A DNA stretch of 64,000 nucleotides from MGIIa-L1 sp009887095 (GTDB lineage: Archaea; Thermoplasmatota; Poseidoniia; Poseidoniales; Poseidoniaceae), in assembly GCA_943788655.1 (NCBI GenBank), contig CALSRB010000001.1, positions 194,206 through 258,205 on the forward strand, read 5' to 3'. Positions 1-8,500 of this stretch are shown here, piece by piece. Numbering within the stretch: the stretch's first letter is position 1; the number at the start of each line of letters is the position of its first letter. The notes beneath the pieces were generated by a model. That model made no database searches. It saw nothing but the letters and a program-made list of their open reading frames with translations, and was not told the origin of the DNA. The position numbers and the translations under genes were made by a program.

Positions 1-444
1 TGGGGTGGAATTCCCTGGTCACAAGCCAAATTCATCGTTCCATTCATGTTTTTGGCGGCGTTTGGATTCTTGATGTACTGGTGGATCATCCTCTACCAAA
101 ACGATGCAAGCGTCATCGCCGAATTACGCTGGCCTTGGGGTGAATCAGATGGTCACGGTGGAGGACGCCTTCTGTTCGCCTTCGCCTTGCTCGTCATCCC
201 CAGTGCTCTATGGCTTGAAGCCACGATTTACCATATCGAAAACAACTACAGTTGGACCCCCATCCTCGTTGTGGGTGTTTTGGTCCTTGCCTCAATTGGC
301 AACATCATGATGGGTCTGCTTGGCTATTCGGCGTGGCAAGACGATGTTCCTGGCGGAGGCGCCATGCTTGTGGGATCGATTTTGCTCGGAATTCAGTGCA
401 TTCTTTTTGACTGCATTTACTGGAATTTGAAATTCCCATGGTAA
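1..444 (+). CDS. Membrane protein, 5'-truncated by window edge
   Basis: The reading frame is open from the first base, so the gene begins before the window; an internal ATG at 46 is not necessarily the start. The visible ~147 residues hold about four hydrophobic helices (around FLAAFGFLMYWWIILY, LLFAFALLVIPSALWL, PILVVGVLVLASIGNIMMGLL and GAMLVGSILLGIQCILF) joined by short polar loops, and the protein ends in an aromatic-rich tail (YWNLKFPW). No catalytic motif is visible and I do not recognise the family. It is followed after about 100 bp by thrS on the same strand, but the hairpin in that gap argues that thrS has its own leader. Confidence 0.7.
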   Translation, partial: WGGIPWSQAKFIVPFMFLAAFGFLMYWWIILYQNDASVIAELRWPWGESDGHGGGRLLFAFALLVIPSALWLEATIYHIENNYSWTPILVVGVLVLASIGNIMMGLLGYSAWQDDVPGGGAMLVGSILLGIQCILFDCIYWNLKFPW

Positions 445-500
445 CGAGTTGCGAGTTTAGGGCCCACTGTCGCCTTCTGATTGCGAAAAAGAGTGGTGGT

Positions 501-538
501 TTGATGAGGGAGAAGCAACCCCGTAGGGGTTGTAGGAG
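501..538 (+). promoter_or_regulatory. thrS leader hairpin next to the ribosome binding site
   Basis: A perfect 7-bp stem with a 3-nt loop lies at 516-532 (CAACCCC-GTA-GGGGTTG). It is followed at once by AGGAG (534-538), eight bases before the thrS ATG at 547. The stem would sit against the ribosome binding site. A terminator for the upstream gene is possible, but there is no T-tract after it, so a translational or processing role is more likely. Function is inference. Confidence 0.5.
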
Positions 539-546
539 CACTTGCT

Positions 547-2574
547 ATGCCACTCATCAACGTCACCCTGCCAGACGGAACGGTCAATGAATACGCTTCA
601 GGCATCACCTGTGCAGAAGTCATCACGGACGCGCTTGGGCGAAAACACGGGTGTTTAGCAGCGCGTGTGGATGGAGCCGAATGCGACATGTCGACACCGC
701 TCGAGGAAAACTGCTCCGTCGAAGGAATCCTTTCAACCTCAGACGAGGGCATCCATATCCTACGACACAGCGCAGCACACCTTTTGGCACAGGCTGTAAC
801 CGCACTCTACCCTGGTGCAAAGCCGACGATTGGCCCAGCCATTGACCGCGGCTTTTACTACGATTTTGCCATGGAAGCAATCACTGAATCCGATCTCAAA
901 CCGATTCAAAAGAAGATGCAAGAACTTGCTCGTAAGAACTTCACGGTGGAGCGGGTCGAACTTTCTGAATCAGAACTACAAGATCACTTCGCCGACAACC
1001 CATACAAGCTCGAAATCATCAATGACAAGATCGAGGATGGCGGCGGCTCAACCATCTACAAGCAAGATGATTGGTACGATTTGTGCCTTGGCCCGCACGT
1101 TCCAAACACCTCACGTTTGATGCATGTCAAACTCACCAGCGTTTCCTCTGCCTACTGGAGGGGCGACCAAGACCGAGAACAACTGGTTCGAATTTACGGG
1201 ATTGTGGAGCCATCAAAAGAAGCCCTGCGGGCCACACTCACTCGACTTGAGGAAGCAAAGAAGCGAGATCACAGAAAACTCGGAAAGGACCTGAAGTTGT
1301 TTCACATCGATGAAGAAGTTGGTCAAGGCCTGATTCTCTGGACACCACGAGGGGCGATCATCCGACAAGAACTCCAAGACTTCATCTCGTTCCACCTCCG
1401 ACGTCAAGGCTACTCGCAGGTGTTCACACCGCATGTTGGGAAATTAGACTTGTACAGAACTTCAGGCCACTTCCCTTACTACCAAGATTCCCAATACCCG
1501 CCTCTGGTTGAACGGGATTTGATGAAGAAACTCGCTGATGAAGGCTGCACATGTGGCGAATTGTCGAATATGATGAAATTAGGCGATATTGATGGCTACA
1601 TGCTCAAACCAATGAACTGTCCACACCACGTCAAAATCTACGCCTCTCAGCAGCGTTCCTACCGTGACTTGCCACTCCGTTTGGCCGAATTCGGTACCGT
1701 GTATCGTTGGGAGCAGTCGGGAGAAATCTCAGGGTTGACTCGAGTTCGAGGGTTCACTCAAGACGACGCTCACTTGTTCGTCACAGAAGATCAGATTGCC
1801 CAGGAAGTGCTTGGGTGCATCGAATTGGTGCAAATCATCTTCGAGAAACTTGGCATGACAGATTACCGGGTTCGCGTTGGTCTGCGAGATGCTGACTCGG
1901 ACAAGTACGTCGGGGAATCAGAACGATGGGACAAGGCTGAGGATGCATGCAGGGCGGCGGCTCAATCCCTCGGTGTGAACTGGTCGGAAGAGCAAGGAGA
2001 AGCGGCCTTTTACGGTCCCAAAATCGACTTCGTGGTCAAGGACGTCATCGGTAGGGAATGGCAACTTGGAACCGTTCAAGTCGATTACAACCTTCCTGAA
2101 CGTTTTGGATTGGAATACAAAGGCAGCGATGGAGAGATTCACCGCCCAGTCATGATTCACCGAGCCCCCTTCGGTTCAATGGAACGCTTCTGCGGTGTCC
2201 TGATCGAACACTTTGCTGGGAAATTTCCAACATGGCTCACCCCCACCCAAGTTCACATCATCACCATATCAGAGAAACACAAGGCCTACGCCAGTGAAGT
2301 CGCTGATGCACTGAAGGCGCATGAAATTCGAGTCCTTGTTGACGATGGAGATGACACCGTCGGAAAGAAAATCCGAAACCACCGCAAGCTCCAACCGGCC
2401 TACATGGTCATTGTTGGCGATGGGGAATCGGAAGGTCGAACCGTGAGCCTACGGGCTCGAAATGGTGACCAAATCAGCGGTATGGGTCTTGATGACTTCA
2501 TCGCAGCCATCCGTGAAGAGATCGACTCTAAGGTGGCTCAACCCTCACTTGTCGTCGTTGAACCTGAAGAGTAG
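547..2574 (+). CDS. thrS: Threonyl-tRNA synthetase, bacterial-type architecture
   Basis: Charges tRNA(Thr) with threonine. Domains in order: TGS domain (residues ~1-60), a second editing domain with the HSAAH zinc/editing motif (~residue 75) and LCLGPH (~180), then the class II catalytic core with MNCPHH (zinc Cys), motif 2 around YRWEQSGEISGLTRVRGFT, and motif 3 around HRAPFGSMERF, followed by the anticodon-binding domain. Length 675 is normal for the bacterial/eukaryotic form. Many euryarchaea instead have a D-aminoacyl-tRNA deacylase-like editing domain, so this copy has the bacterial layout. A short insertion with a CTCGE cysteine pair precedes the MNCPHH motif. Start is supported by AGGAG eight bases upstream. 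Confidence 0.97.
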   Translation: MPLINVTLPDGTVNEYASGITCAEVITDALGRKHGCLAARVDGAECDMSTPLEENCSVEGILSTSDEGIHILRHSAAHLLAQAVTALYPGAKPTIGPAIDRGFYYDFAMEAITESDLKPIQKKMQELARKNFTVERVELSESELQDHFADNPYKLEIINDKIEDGGGSTIYKQDDWYDLCLGPHVPNTSRLMHVKLTSVSSAYWRGDQDREQLVRIYGIVEPSKEALRATLTRLEEAKKRDHRKLGKDLKLFHIDEEVGQGLILWTPRGAIIRQELQDFISFHLRRQGYSQVFTPHVGKLDLYRTSGHFPYYQDSQYPPLVERDLMKKLADEGCTCGELSNMMKLGDIDGYMLKPMNCPHHVKIYASQQRSYRDLPLRLAEFGTVYRWEQSGEISGLTRVRGFTQDDAHLFVTEDQIAQEVLGCIELVQIIFEKLGMTDYRVRVGLRDADSDKYVGESERWDKAEDACRAAAQSLGVNWSEEQGEAAFYGPKIDFVVKDVIGREWQLGTVQVDYNLPERFGLEYKGSDGEIHRPVMIHRAPFGSMERFCGVLIEHFAGKFPTWLTPTQVHIITISEKHKAYASEVADALKAHEIRVLVDDGDDTVGKKIRNHRKLQPAYMVIVGDGESEGRTVSLRARNGDQISGMGLDDFIAAIREEIDSKVAQPSLVVVEPEE

Positions 2575-2576
2575 GC

Positions 2577-2584
2577 GAGGTGAT
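2577..2584 (+). promoter_or_regulatory. Shine-Dalgarno site GAGGTGAT deciding the start at 2589
   Basis: GAGGTGAT is complementary to the conserved 16S rRNA 3' end and lies five bases before ATG 2589. An in-frame GTG at 2580 falls inside this site and is therefore unlikely to be the start. Similar sites precede the genes at 13358 and, on the minus strand, 16088. Confidence 0.7.
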
Positions 2585-2588
2585 TTGC

Positions 2589-5141
2589 ATGGTTGCACCA
2601 GAGATTGTTGACGGGTTTTCACTCGCAGCAGTGGTGCCAATGTTGCTCGCAGCATCGACGGCGTGGTTCTTTTGGCGCACCGTTGTTCCAAGGCAACTGC
2701 AAGGCCTCCAAGTCGCCTTTGAGACCGGTGAGTTGCGGTATGAAGTTCACCGAGTGACCCACAGCACAGAAGACGCCAAGGCGTTGTTGCGGTTACCGGG
2801 GATGCGGTTTGGTGTTACGACCTATCTGTTTGCGCTTGTTGGCGTCTTGATTCTCCTGTTCGAATTTTTAATGGCTCGCTTTGAGTTGGCCGACGGCTAC
2901 CATGCACCCTCACTGGCGATTGGTTTGATGTTCATTGCGCTTCCAGCATTGGTTTCAAGTGGTTCTTCTCTAGGGGCACAAGTCATCAAACCGATTGGAC
3001 AAGATCGTGCATCATTGCAAGATTCAAGCACCCTTCGAAGTTACAGTTACGTGGTGCTCCTTGGCTTCTGGATGGCGCTCGTGGCCATGTTATACATCGC
3101 GTTAGGCTTGTTAGATATTCCAGACAACCGTCGGTTTAGCATCGCTGCCTTTGCAATGTTTTCACCATCGGTGTTGGCTTATGGGCGCATTCTAGGTTCT
3201 TCGTGGCGGGCGCTTCGTCAGTCATCGAAGAAGATTGCAGGTGGCGAGCCATCACCCTTCCACAACCACACGCCGAATGCACGTCAACAGGCTGTTGCGC
3301 AAATTGTCAACTTTAACCTCGTCGCCATGCCATTTGTGGCGTTCAACACCTTTGTATCCCTCGTCGTGCTTCTCATGGACCCAAACCTGCTGATTCACTC
3401 CGACCGAGTGATTGGCTTGCCTGAGTACCGTCCACAAACCACCTTCATGGAAGAAGGCGGTGTCCTTGGTTTCGCCCTCATCGAACTCTTTTCGTTCATC
3501 CCAGTTGAAGGGATTCGCGTTCCGATTGTGTCTTCCGTCTTGCTCTTTTTGCTCCTGAACGTGGCGATTATCGGGTTCCTTTTTGTTTACGAAGTGGCAC
3601 GAATTTTGTTCCTTGATGTTCAGGATGTATCGGGGGCAGGAGGCATAAAACTCGCTGATAGCCGCTTGCTTCGGGCTGAGAGGTCTCAACAAGCCAAGGT
3701 GTTGAACTTCTGTTTCACAGGTTTTGCCGGTCAATCGATGCTGCTTTTGGCCCTTGGTATGATCACCTTTTGGGATTCCAGTTTCTTACCTCAACAAGCA
3801 CAGTGCGGTTCTTGGGAATCAACAGTGTGCAATGTTCTGACAAAAGATGGGTTGGAAGAGTTAACTTGGATGCTTTCTTCCGGCGGGCAAGTCGCCTTCC
3901 TGACCATATGGGTCAAATCTCTGCGAGTTGGTTCTCGATTGGAAGACATTACCTTCGATGCCGCAGTGGAGGGGAACCGGGCGCGTTTTTCTGAAATGGA
4001 AGACATGATTTATCTCAAGAAACAACCTCTATCGACATTGATTGCCAATGACCAGTGGGTGAAGGCATTGGATCAACTTGATGGCATTCTGAAGGGGCAT
4101 GGAGAGGAACTCGACGGTCTTGCATTGGGTCGGAAAACAGGTGCCATCATGACACTTTACTCAGGCTTTGGCCGGTGGAATGAGGCCGAAGAACAAGCTG
4201 TTTCACTGTTGGCGCTTCGTGGCGGGAAAGAGGCAGAATTAGCACGACTCACCCTCACAGCCGCCAGCCTCGCACAACGTGATTTGCCAGAAGCTAAACC
4301 TCGGTTGAACCTCCTTCCAGACGATGACATAGAGAGCACTCGTCTTCAATGGGTCGCCTCACTTTTGAAACCCAAAGGCCGCCCGTTGGATGGCCGCTAC
4401 AAACCACTGCTGACCATGGACAGCATCACTCGAAGAAACATCGATCTTGTTGAAAGGTTCGAGGCGAACATCACTCGTTCCGAACTTAAGGGGCTCAACA
4501 CGCCTGCTGGGCGTTTGTTCTTCCTTGGCGACCTCGCAAGAATGCGCTTGGCACAGCGAAGTGAGGATGCCCTGGACTTGCTCGAGCGATTCATGAAGGA
4601 CCACTCCATTGAGTCCTGGGTTCATGGTGAGGTCGTTCGGTGCTTGCTGCATCTTGACAGAGGACGTGTCAACACTGCGGTGATGATGGCGGAAGAATTG
4701 GCTGAAACCCATGGTCGCCACCCTCACCTAAGGGCGCTGCTCGGGCATCTTTCGCGTTCAGGCCTCACCCCATTGACCTCGAGCGAAATGACCGACATGG
4801 AATGGGCCACGGAGTCTGGGTTGAATTTGATGGATGTGTGGGCAAAGACGCATGTTGTCTCACCACCTCCGACCTTCCCAAAGAAATCTCAACGACAACA
4901 CGCTTGGGCCGCAAACGCTTGGATTGCTAATGGACCGGGGAATGAACTAATCATCGCAGCGAAGAAGGGTGTCAACGGATGGAAGATGCTCTCGAAGATC
5001 GACCAAGCAGCGCTTCCTCCTTGCCTCTACTTGCACCTAACTGGACTCATCGTCACCATTGGTGGTATGCCTGTTGACTTGGGCTTCCCTGGTGGTCTTG
5101 ATCTGAAGTCCATTCGAAGCAAAGGTTTGCTTGAGTTGTGA
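2589..5141 (+). CDS. Large membrane protein with helical C-terminal domain
   Basis: About 850 residues. The N-terminal ~460 residues contain eight or nine hydrophobic segments (for example around PMLLAASTAWFFW, YLFALVGVLILLFEFLM, FWMALVAMLYIALGLL, VSSVLLFLLLNVAIIGFLF, MLLLALGMITFW). The remaining ~390 residues are soluble and alpha-helical, with a look of TPR-like repeats (e.g. RKTGAIMTLYSGFGRWNEAEEQA, LALRGGKEAELARLTL). No enzyme motif is visible. It follows thrS by 14 bp and so probably shares its transcript. The convergent neighbour at 5144-6907 also couples N-terminal membrane helices to a helical soluble tail. I do not recognise a named family. Confidence 0.8.
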   Translation: MVAPEIVDGFSLAAVVPMLLAASTAWFFWRTVVPRQLQGLQVAFETGELRYEVHRVTHSTEDAKALLRLPGMRFGVTTYLFALVGVLILLFEFLMARFELADGYHAPSLAIGLMFIALPALVSSGSSLGAQVIKPIGQDRASLQDSSTLRSYSYVVLLGFWMALVAMLYIALGLLDIPDNRRFSIAAFAMFSPSVLAYGRILGSSWRALRQSSKKIAGGEPSPFHNHTPNARQQAVAQIVNFNLVAMPFVAFNTFVSLVVLLMDPNLLIHSDRVIGLPEYRPQTTFMEEGGVLGFALIELFSFIPVEGIRVPIVSSVLLFLLLNVAIIGFLFVYEVARILFLDVQDVSGAGGIKLADSRLLRAERSQQAKVLNFCFTGFAGQSMLLLALGMITFWDSSFLPQQAQCGSWESTVCNVLTKDGLEELTWMLSSGGQVAFLTIWVKSLRVGSRLEDITFDAAVEGNRARFSEMEDMIYLKKQPLSTLIANDQWVKALDQLDGILKGHGEELDGLALGRKTGAIMTLYSGFGRWNEAEEQAVSLLALRGGKEAELARLTLTAASLAQRDLPEAKPRLNLLPDDDIESTRLQWVASLLKPKGRPLDGRYKPLLTMDSITRRNIDLVERFEANITRSELKGLNTPAGRLFFLGDLARMRLAQRSEDALDLLERFMKDHSIESWVHGEVVRCLLHLDRGRVNTAVMMAEELAETHGRHPHLRALLGHLSRSGLTPLTSSEMTDMEWATESGLNLMDVWAKTHVVSPPPTFPKKSQRQHAWAANAWIANGPGNELIIAAKKGVNGWKMLSKIDQAALPPCLYLHLTGLIVTIGGMPVDLGFPGGLDLKSIRSKGLLEL

Positions 5142-5143
5142 TT

Positions 5144-6907
5144 TCAAATTCGGCGCCGCAAGCGTTCCATTGCCGCATCAGCGGCTCCTAACTGCTCAAG
5201 GCAATCCTCGATGCGCCCAACACCCAACGCCTCCTCAGCAAGAGCGACAGATTGTTCTGTTGCCCGACGATCCTCATCATCCACTGCAATGCTTGCAGCC
5301 TCACATTGGTTGCGAAGCACTCGCCATTCATCCATGACGAAATCGTACAATTCCAAGGCCTCTTCACTGGCTTTGCCTTCCTTGTCGAGGTCCTGATTCA
5401 TTGAAGATAACAACGAGGAGGCTTCACTCCAGCGTCGTTGATCCGCCGCTTTCTCGATGGTTTCCATGCGTGCGTCCCATGCTTCTCGATCGTCACGACC
5501 TTCGTACTGTGCGACCAACTTCTTGCGCTGACGAAGCGCCCTTTGAACGGTGTCCATTGCTTCTCGTTCTGTTTGGATTGAGCGAACGACACCATCTGCA
5601 AGTCCAATTGCTTGGCCAGCATTCCCAGCATCCAATGCTTCTTCGGCTTGCTCCAAACGTTCCACCATGGCCGTCGTGTCCAGGCCGTCGGTTTGCTTGA
5701 GTTGGCGGTGTGCCTCTTTGAGCGATTCTGCAGCCTTGTCAAGCGCATCGTCATCAGCTGCAAGTTGTGCGGGAATCACGACGGCAAATTCGTACGCTTT
5801 TTTGGGTGCTTCAGCAGCGAGTTTTTTCCTCGCATCGTTCAGCATCTCCTTCAGATGGCTGATTCCATCGCCCTTTTTGTCTTGGAGTTGCCTTCCGGCT
5901 TCTGCAATCGCTTTTTCTGCAACGCTCCACCATTCAATGATTTCATTTGCGTACTTCTTCGACGTTCTGAAGAGCATCTCACCCTCTCGCAACGAGCCGA
6001 GTTTTACTTCTCGTTCGCCCATTTCAAAGGACTTTCGAGGTCGCTTGGCAGTTGGAGCGATTGCTTCTGCTTGGTCCATTGCGGCCAAGGCGTCAGCCCG
6101 AATCGCTTCGACATCGCCAGAAAGAGAGAGGGAACGCTCAATGTTGTCTTCGGCTTCATCCAGAAGTTCCATGCCATGTTCTGGGTCGACATGGCCTTCT
6201 TCTTTGGCCGTCATGATCAAGCTTGATGCTTGGTCGACAGCAGCACCTTGGGCCTTGAGTTCAAGCAACCGAACCTCCATGGCATCAAGGCGGCGGCTGA
6301 ATTGTTTTCGCTGCGGACGTTGGTCATCTCCCACGAACCAAATGTAGCCAGTCAGCGTCGTGGCAATGGCGAGGGTGCTTACCGCAGCGAGCCACTCATA
6401 AGTCATCGATTCAGGTGTTGCACCGGCGAAAAGTGAGAACGCGACAACGGTTCCAAGACCAGTCATCATGGCTCGCCATCTGAGGACATCGAGGCCACCT
6501 TGGAGAATGAATCTTGATGCATTCAAACAAACCATGCTTACCAGTGCTAACAGGGCACTTCCAACAACCATGTTGACGTCAGAAGTATCCAATGATTGGC
6601 TACCTGCCATCAAAAGCACCGGCCATGTTACACTCGCTGCGGAGCCAACCCTTGTTCGGGCTCTCGGTTGGTCGACCGTGAGATCTTGAATAATCAACCC
6701 CCAAATGATGATCACAAGGGGGAATCCAAGGCCTTTGAGCAGACCAGCTTCACCCTTGATGGCGGCGTTTAGATTCGGCCACATCAACCACACTGCACCG
6801 GCTAACAGGATGAGTGCCGAGACGCTTGTGAGTCGTTCAAGACGCTGTTGCCGCTGTTTGATGGCGGACTGTATCGCCGTTTCTACATCAGCCCAAGCGT
6901 CCATCAT
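5144..6907 (-). CDS. Membrane protein with long coiled-coil/helical tail
   Basis: 587 residues. Five or six hydrophobic helices occupy residues ~28-190 (such as SALILLAGAVWLMWP, GFPLVIIIWGLIIQDL, MVVGSALLALVSMVCL, TVVAFSLFAGA). From ~200 to the end the protein is charged, alanine-rich and helical, with coiled-coil-like stretches ending in RLRRRI. No catalytic motif is seen. Its stop lies two bases from the stop of the preceding plus-strand gene. A plus-strand open frame at 5550-6347 is its shadow. Role unknown; a scaffold or membrane-organising role is only a guess from shape. Confidence 0.8.
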   Translation of the reverse strand: MMDAWADVETAIQSAIKQRQQRLERLTSVSALILLAGAVWLMWPNLNAAIKGEAGLLKGLGFPLVIIIWGLIIQDLTVDQPRARTRVGSAASVTWPVLLMAGSQSLDTSDVNMVVGSALLALVSMVCLNASRFILQGGLDVLRWRAMMTGLGTVVAFSLFAGATPESMTYEWLAAVSTLAIATTLTGYIWFVGDDQRPQRKQFSRRLDAMEVRLLELKAQGAAVDQASSLIMTAKEEGHVDPEHGMELLDEAEDNIERSLSLSGDVEAIRADALAAMDQAEAIAPTAKRPRKSFEMGEREVKLGSLREGEMLFRTSKKYANEIIEWWSVAEKAIAEAGRQLQDKKGDGISHLKEMLNDARKKLAAEAPKKAYEFAVVIPAQLAADDDALDKAAESLKEAHRQLKQTDGLDTTAMVERLEQAEEALDAGNAGQAIGLADGVVRSIQTEREAMDTVQRALRQRKKLVAQYEGRDDREAWDARMETIEKAADQRRWSEASSLLSSMNQDLDKEGKASEEALELYDFVMDEWRVLRNQCEAASIAVDDEDRRATEQSVALAEEALGVGRIEDCLEQLGAADAAMERLRRRI

Positions 6908-7073
6908 GCCATCGACTTTGTGCGCCCAGTGATAATCACTCCGCTCTTTTGTCCGGTTCTGTCGGCTTGTTGAAGACGCCTTTTTGGACCGTTTTTCGGA
7001 TTCTCTTCTCAGTCAACAAGACGGGAATGTTCATGGGTGTCGTTCACCGCCTTCTTAGGAGTGAGGAGTGACT

Positions 7074-8024
7074 ATGACGGGTCTCATTACAATGGACGAT
7101 TTGACAAATGAGGAAATCCTCAGCATATTAGACGACGCAGAACGCCTTCTACCGGTCGCACGAGGTGAGTTGTATCTCCCGCTTCTTCAAGGTAGGATCA
7201 TGGGGAATTTGTTCTTCGAACCAAGCACAAGAACTCGCATGTCCTTCGAGACAGCGATGAAGCGCCTAGGAGGCGATGTCATCAACCTCGGCGATGTCAA
7301 AACATCTTCTGTGGTCAAAGGTGAAACGCTCTTCGATACCATCCAAATGGTTGACGGATACACTGACATCATCGCCATGCGTCACCCACGCCAAGGTGCG
7401 GCACAATACGCCCAAGATGCAGCACGGGTCCCGATTCTTAACGGCGGTGATGGTGCAGGAAACCACCCCACTCAAACCATGCTAGACCTGTTCACCATCC
7501 GCCAGGCACATGGACGACTCGATGGGCTCAAGGTTGTGCTTGCTGGCGACCTCCGTTATGGACGAACCGTACACTCCCTTTCTCACGCTTTGACCCGCTT
7601 TGGATGTGAATTGATTTTTGCAAGCCCGACCCTCTTGCAGATGCCTGCAGAAATCGTTTCCGATCTTCGTGAACATGGTGCAACCGTCACGGAAACTGAA
7701 GACCTCTATGGCTCCATTGAAGACGCGGATGTTGTCTACATGACTCGAATCCAAAAAGAACGCTTTGCCGATGAAGATGAATACGCTCGATGTGCTGGAG
7801 CTTACAAGCTGCATGCCAAGCACCTCGGTGATGTGAAGGGTGATATGATCATCATGCACCCGCTCCCTCGAGTCGATGAAATCCACCCATCTGTTGATGA
7901 AACACGCCACGCACGCTACTTCGAACAAGCGTTCAATGGGGTTGTGGCACGAATGGCTTTGCTCTGTCGCTTGCTCGGCGTGACCGTTCCTGCTGATGTG
8001 AACGCTCAAGGGGGTGTATTCTGA
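7074..8024 (+). CDS. pyrB: Aspartate carbamoyltransferase catalytic chain
   Basis: Condenses carbamoyl phosphate with aspartate in the first committed step of pyrimidine synthesis. Diagnostic motifs are FEPSTRTRMSFE (~residues 48-59, carbamoyl-phosphate binding), HPTQ (~132) and HPLPR (~264). Length of ~316 is typical. ATG 7074 is preferred over an in-frame GTG at 7068, which lies within the GGAGTGA ribosome-binding region. The stop overlaps the pyrI start by one base, so the two are translated together and should form the usual catalytic/regulatory complex. Confidence 0.97.
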   Translation: MTGLITMDDLTNEEILSILDDAERLLPVARGELYLPLLQGRIMGNLFFEPSTRTRMSFETAMKRLGGDVINLGDVKTSSVVKGETLFDTIQMVDGYTDIIAMRHPRQGAAQYAQDAARVPILNGGDGAGNHPTQTMLDLFTIRQAHGRLDGLKVVLAGDLRYGRTVHSLSHALTRFGCELIFASPTLLQMPAEIVSDLREHGATVTETEDLYGSIEDADVVYMTRIQKERFADEDEYARCAGAYKLHAKHLGDVKGDMIIMHPLPRVDEIHPSVDETRHARYFEQAFNGVVARMALLCRLLGVTVPADVNAQGGVF

Positions 8025-8500
8025 TGTCCAATGAACAGAGCATGCGCCGAGTCACTGCGATTCGAAACGGTACCGTAATTGATCATGTGCCATCCGGCCA
8101 GGCACTTCGTGTCCTCGAAATGCTCGGTATTGCGGGGGAGACCTCAGTACCAGTTTCGCTCGTAATGAACGTCCCTTCGAAAAAACTCGGGTCAAAGGAC
8201 ATCATCAAGGTCGAGGATCGGGAACTTACCCAAAGTGAGTTAGATCGCTTGGCCCTTGTTGCGCCGGATGCCCATGTGGCGATTATTCGAGCGTACGTCG
8301 TCGCAGAAAAACTCTCCATCAACCTCGGCGAAGAAGTTGTCAATGTGGTGCGATGCACCTTCTCAAACTGCATCACCACCAACGCTCGTGAACCGCTTGC
8401 TCACCGCCTTCGAGTCGTAAGCAGGGATCCATTGCATCTTCGTTGCCACTATTGTGGCCGTCCGCAAGATCTCGATGAATTGGTCAAGAACGCACTTTGA
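8024..8500 (+). CDS. pyrI: Aspartate carbamoyltransferase regulatory chain
   Basis: Binds nucleotide effectors and holds the ATCase complex together through a zinc site. The 158-residue length is normal. The C-terminal zinc domain is complete: a CTFSNC pair at ~residues 108-113 and CHYC at ~140-143. The N-terminal allosteric domain carries GTVIDHVPSGQALRVLEML. Start overlaps the pyrB stop. The zinc-domain regulatory chain is found in archaea and some proteobacteria, which fits an archaeal host. The gene ends next to the stop of the convergent tRNA-thiolation gene. Confidence 0.96.
   Translation: MSNEQSMRRVTAIRNGTVIDHVPSGQALRVLEMLGIAGETSVPVSLVMNVPSKKLGSKDIIKVEDRELTQSELDRLALVAPDAHVAIIRAYVVAEKLSINLGEEVVNVVRCTFSNCITTNAREPLAHRLRVVSRDPLHLRCHYCGRPQDLDELVKNAL

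Noticed and set aside
478..507. Box C/D sRNA suggested by CTGA and TGATGA before thrS
   Set aside because: Only an internal D'/C'-like pair is seen; terminal C and D boxes and a closing stem are missing.
5550..6347. 265-codon plus-strand open frame
   Set aside because: Serine/alanine-rich shadow opposite the 587-residue membrane protein.
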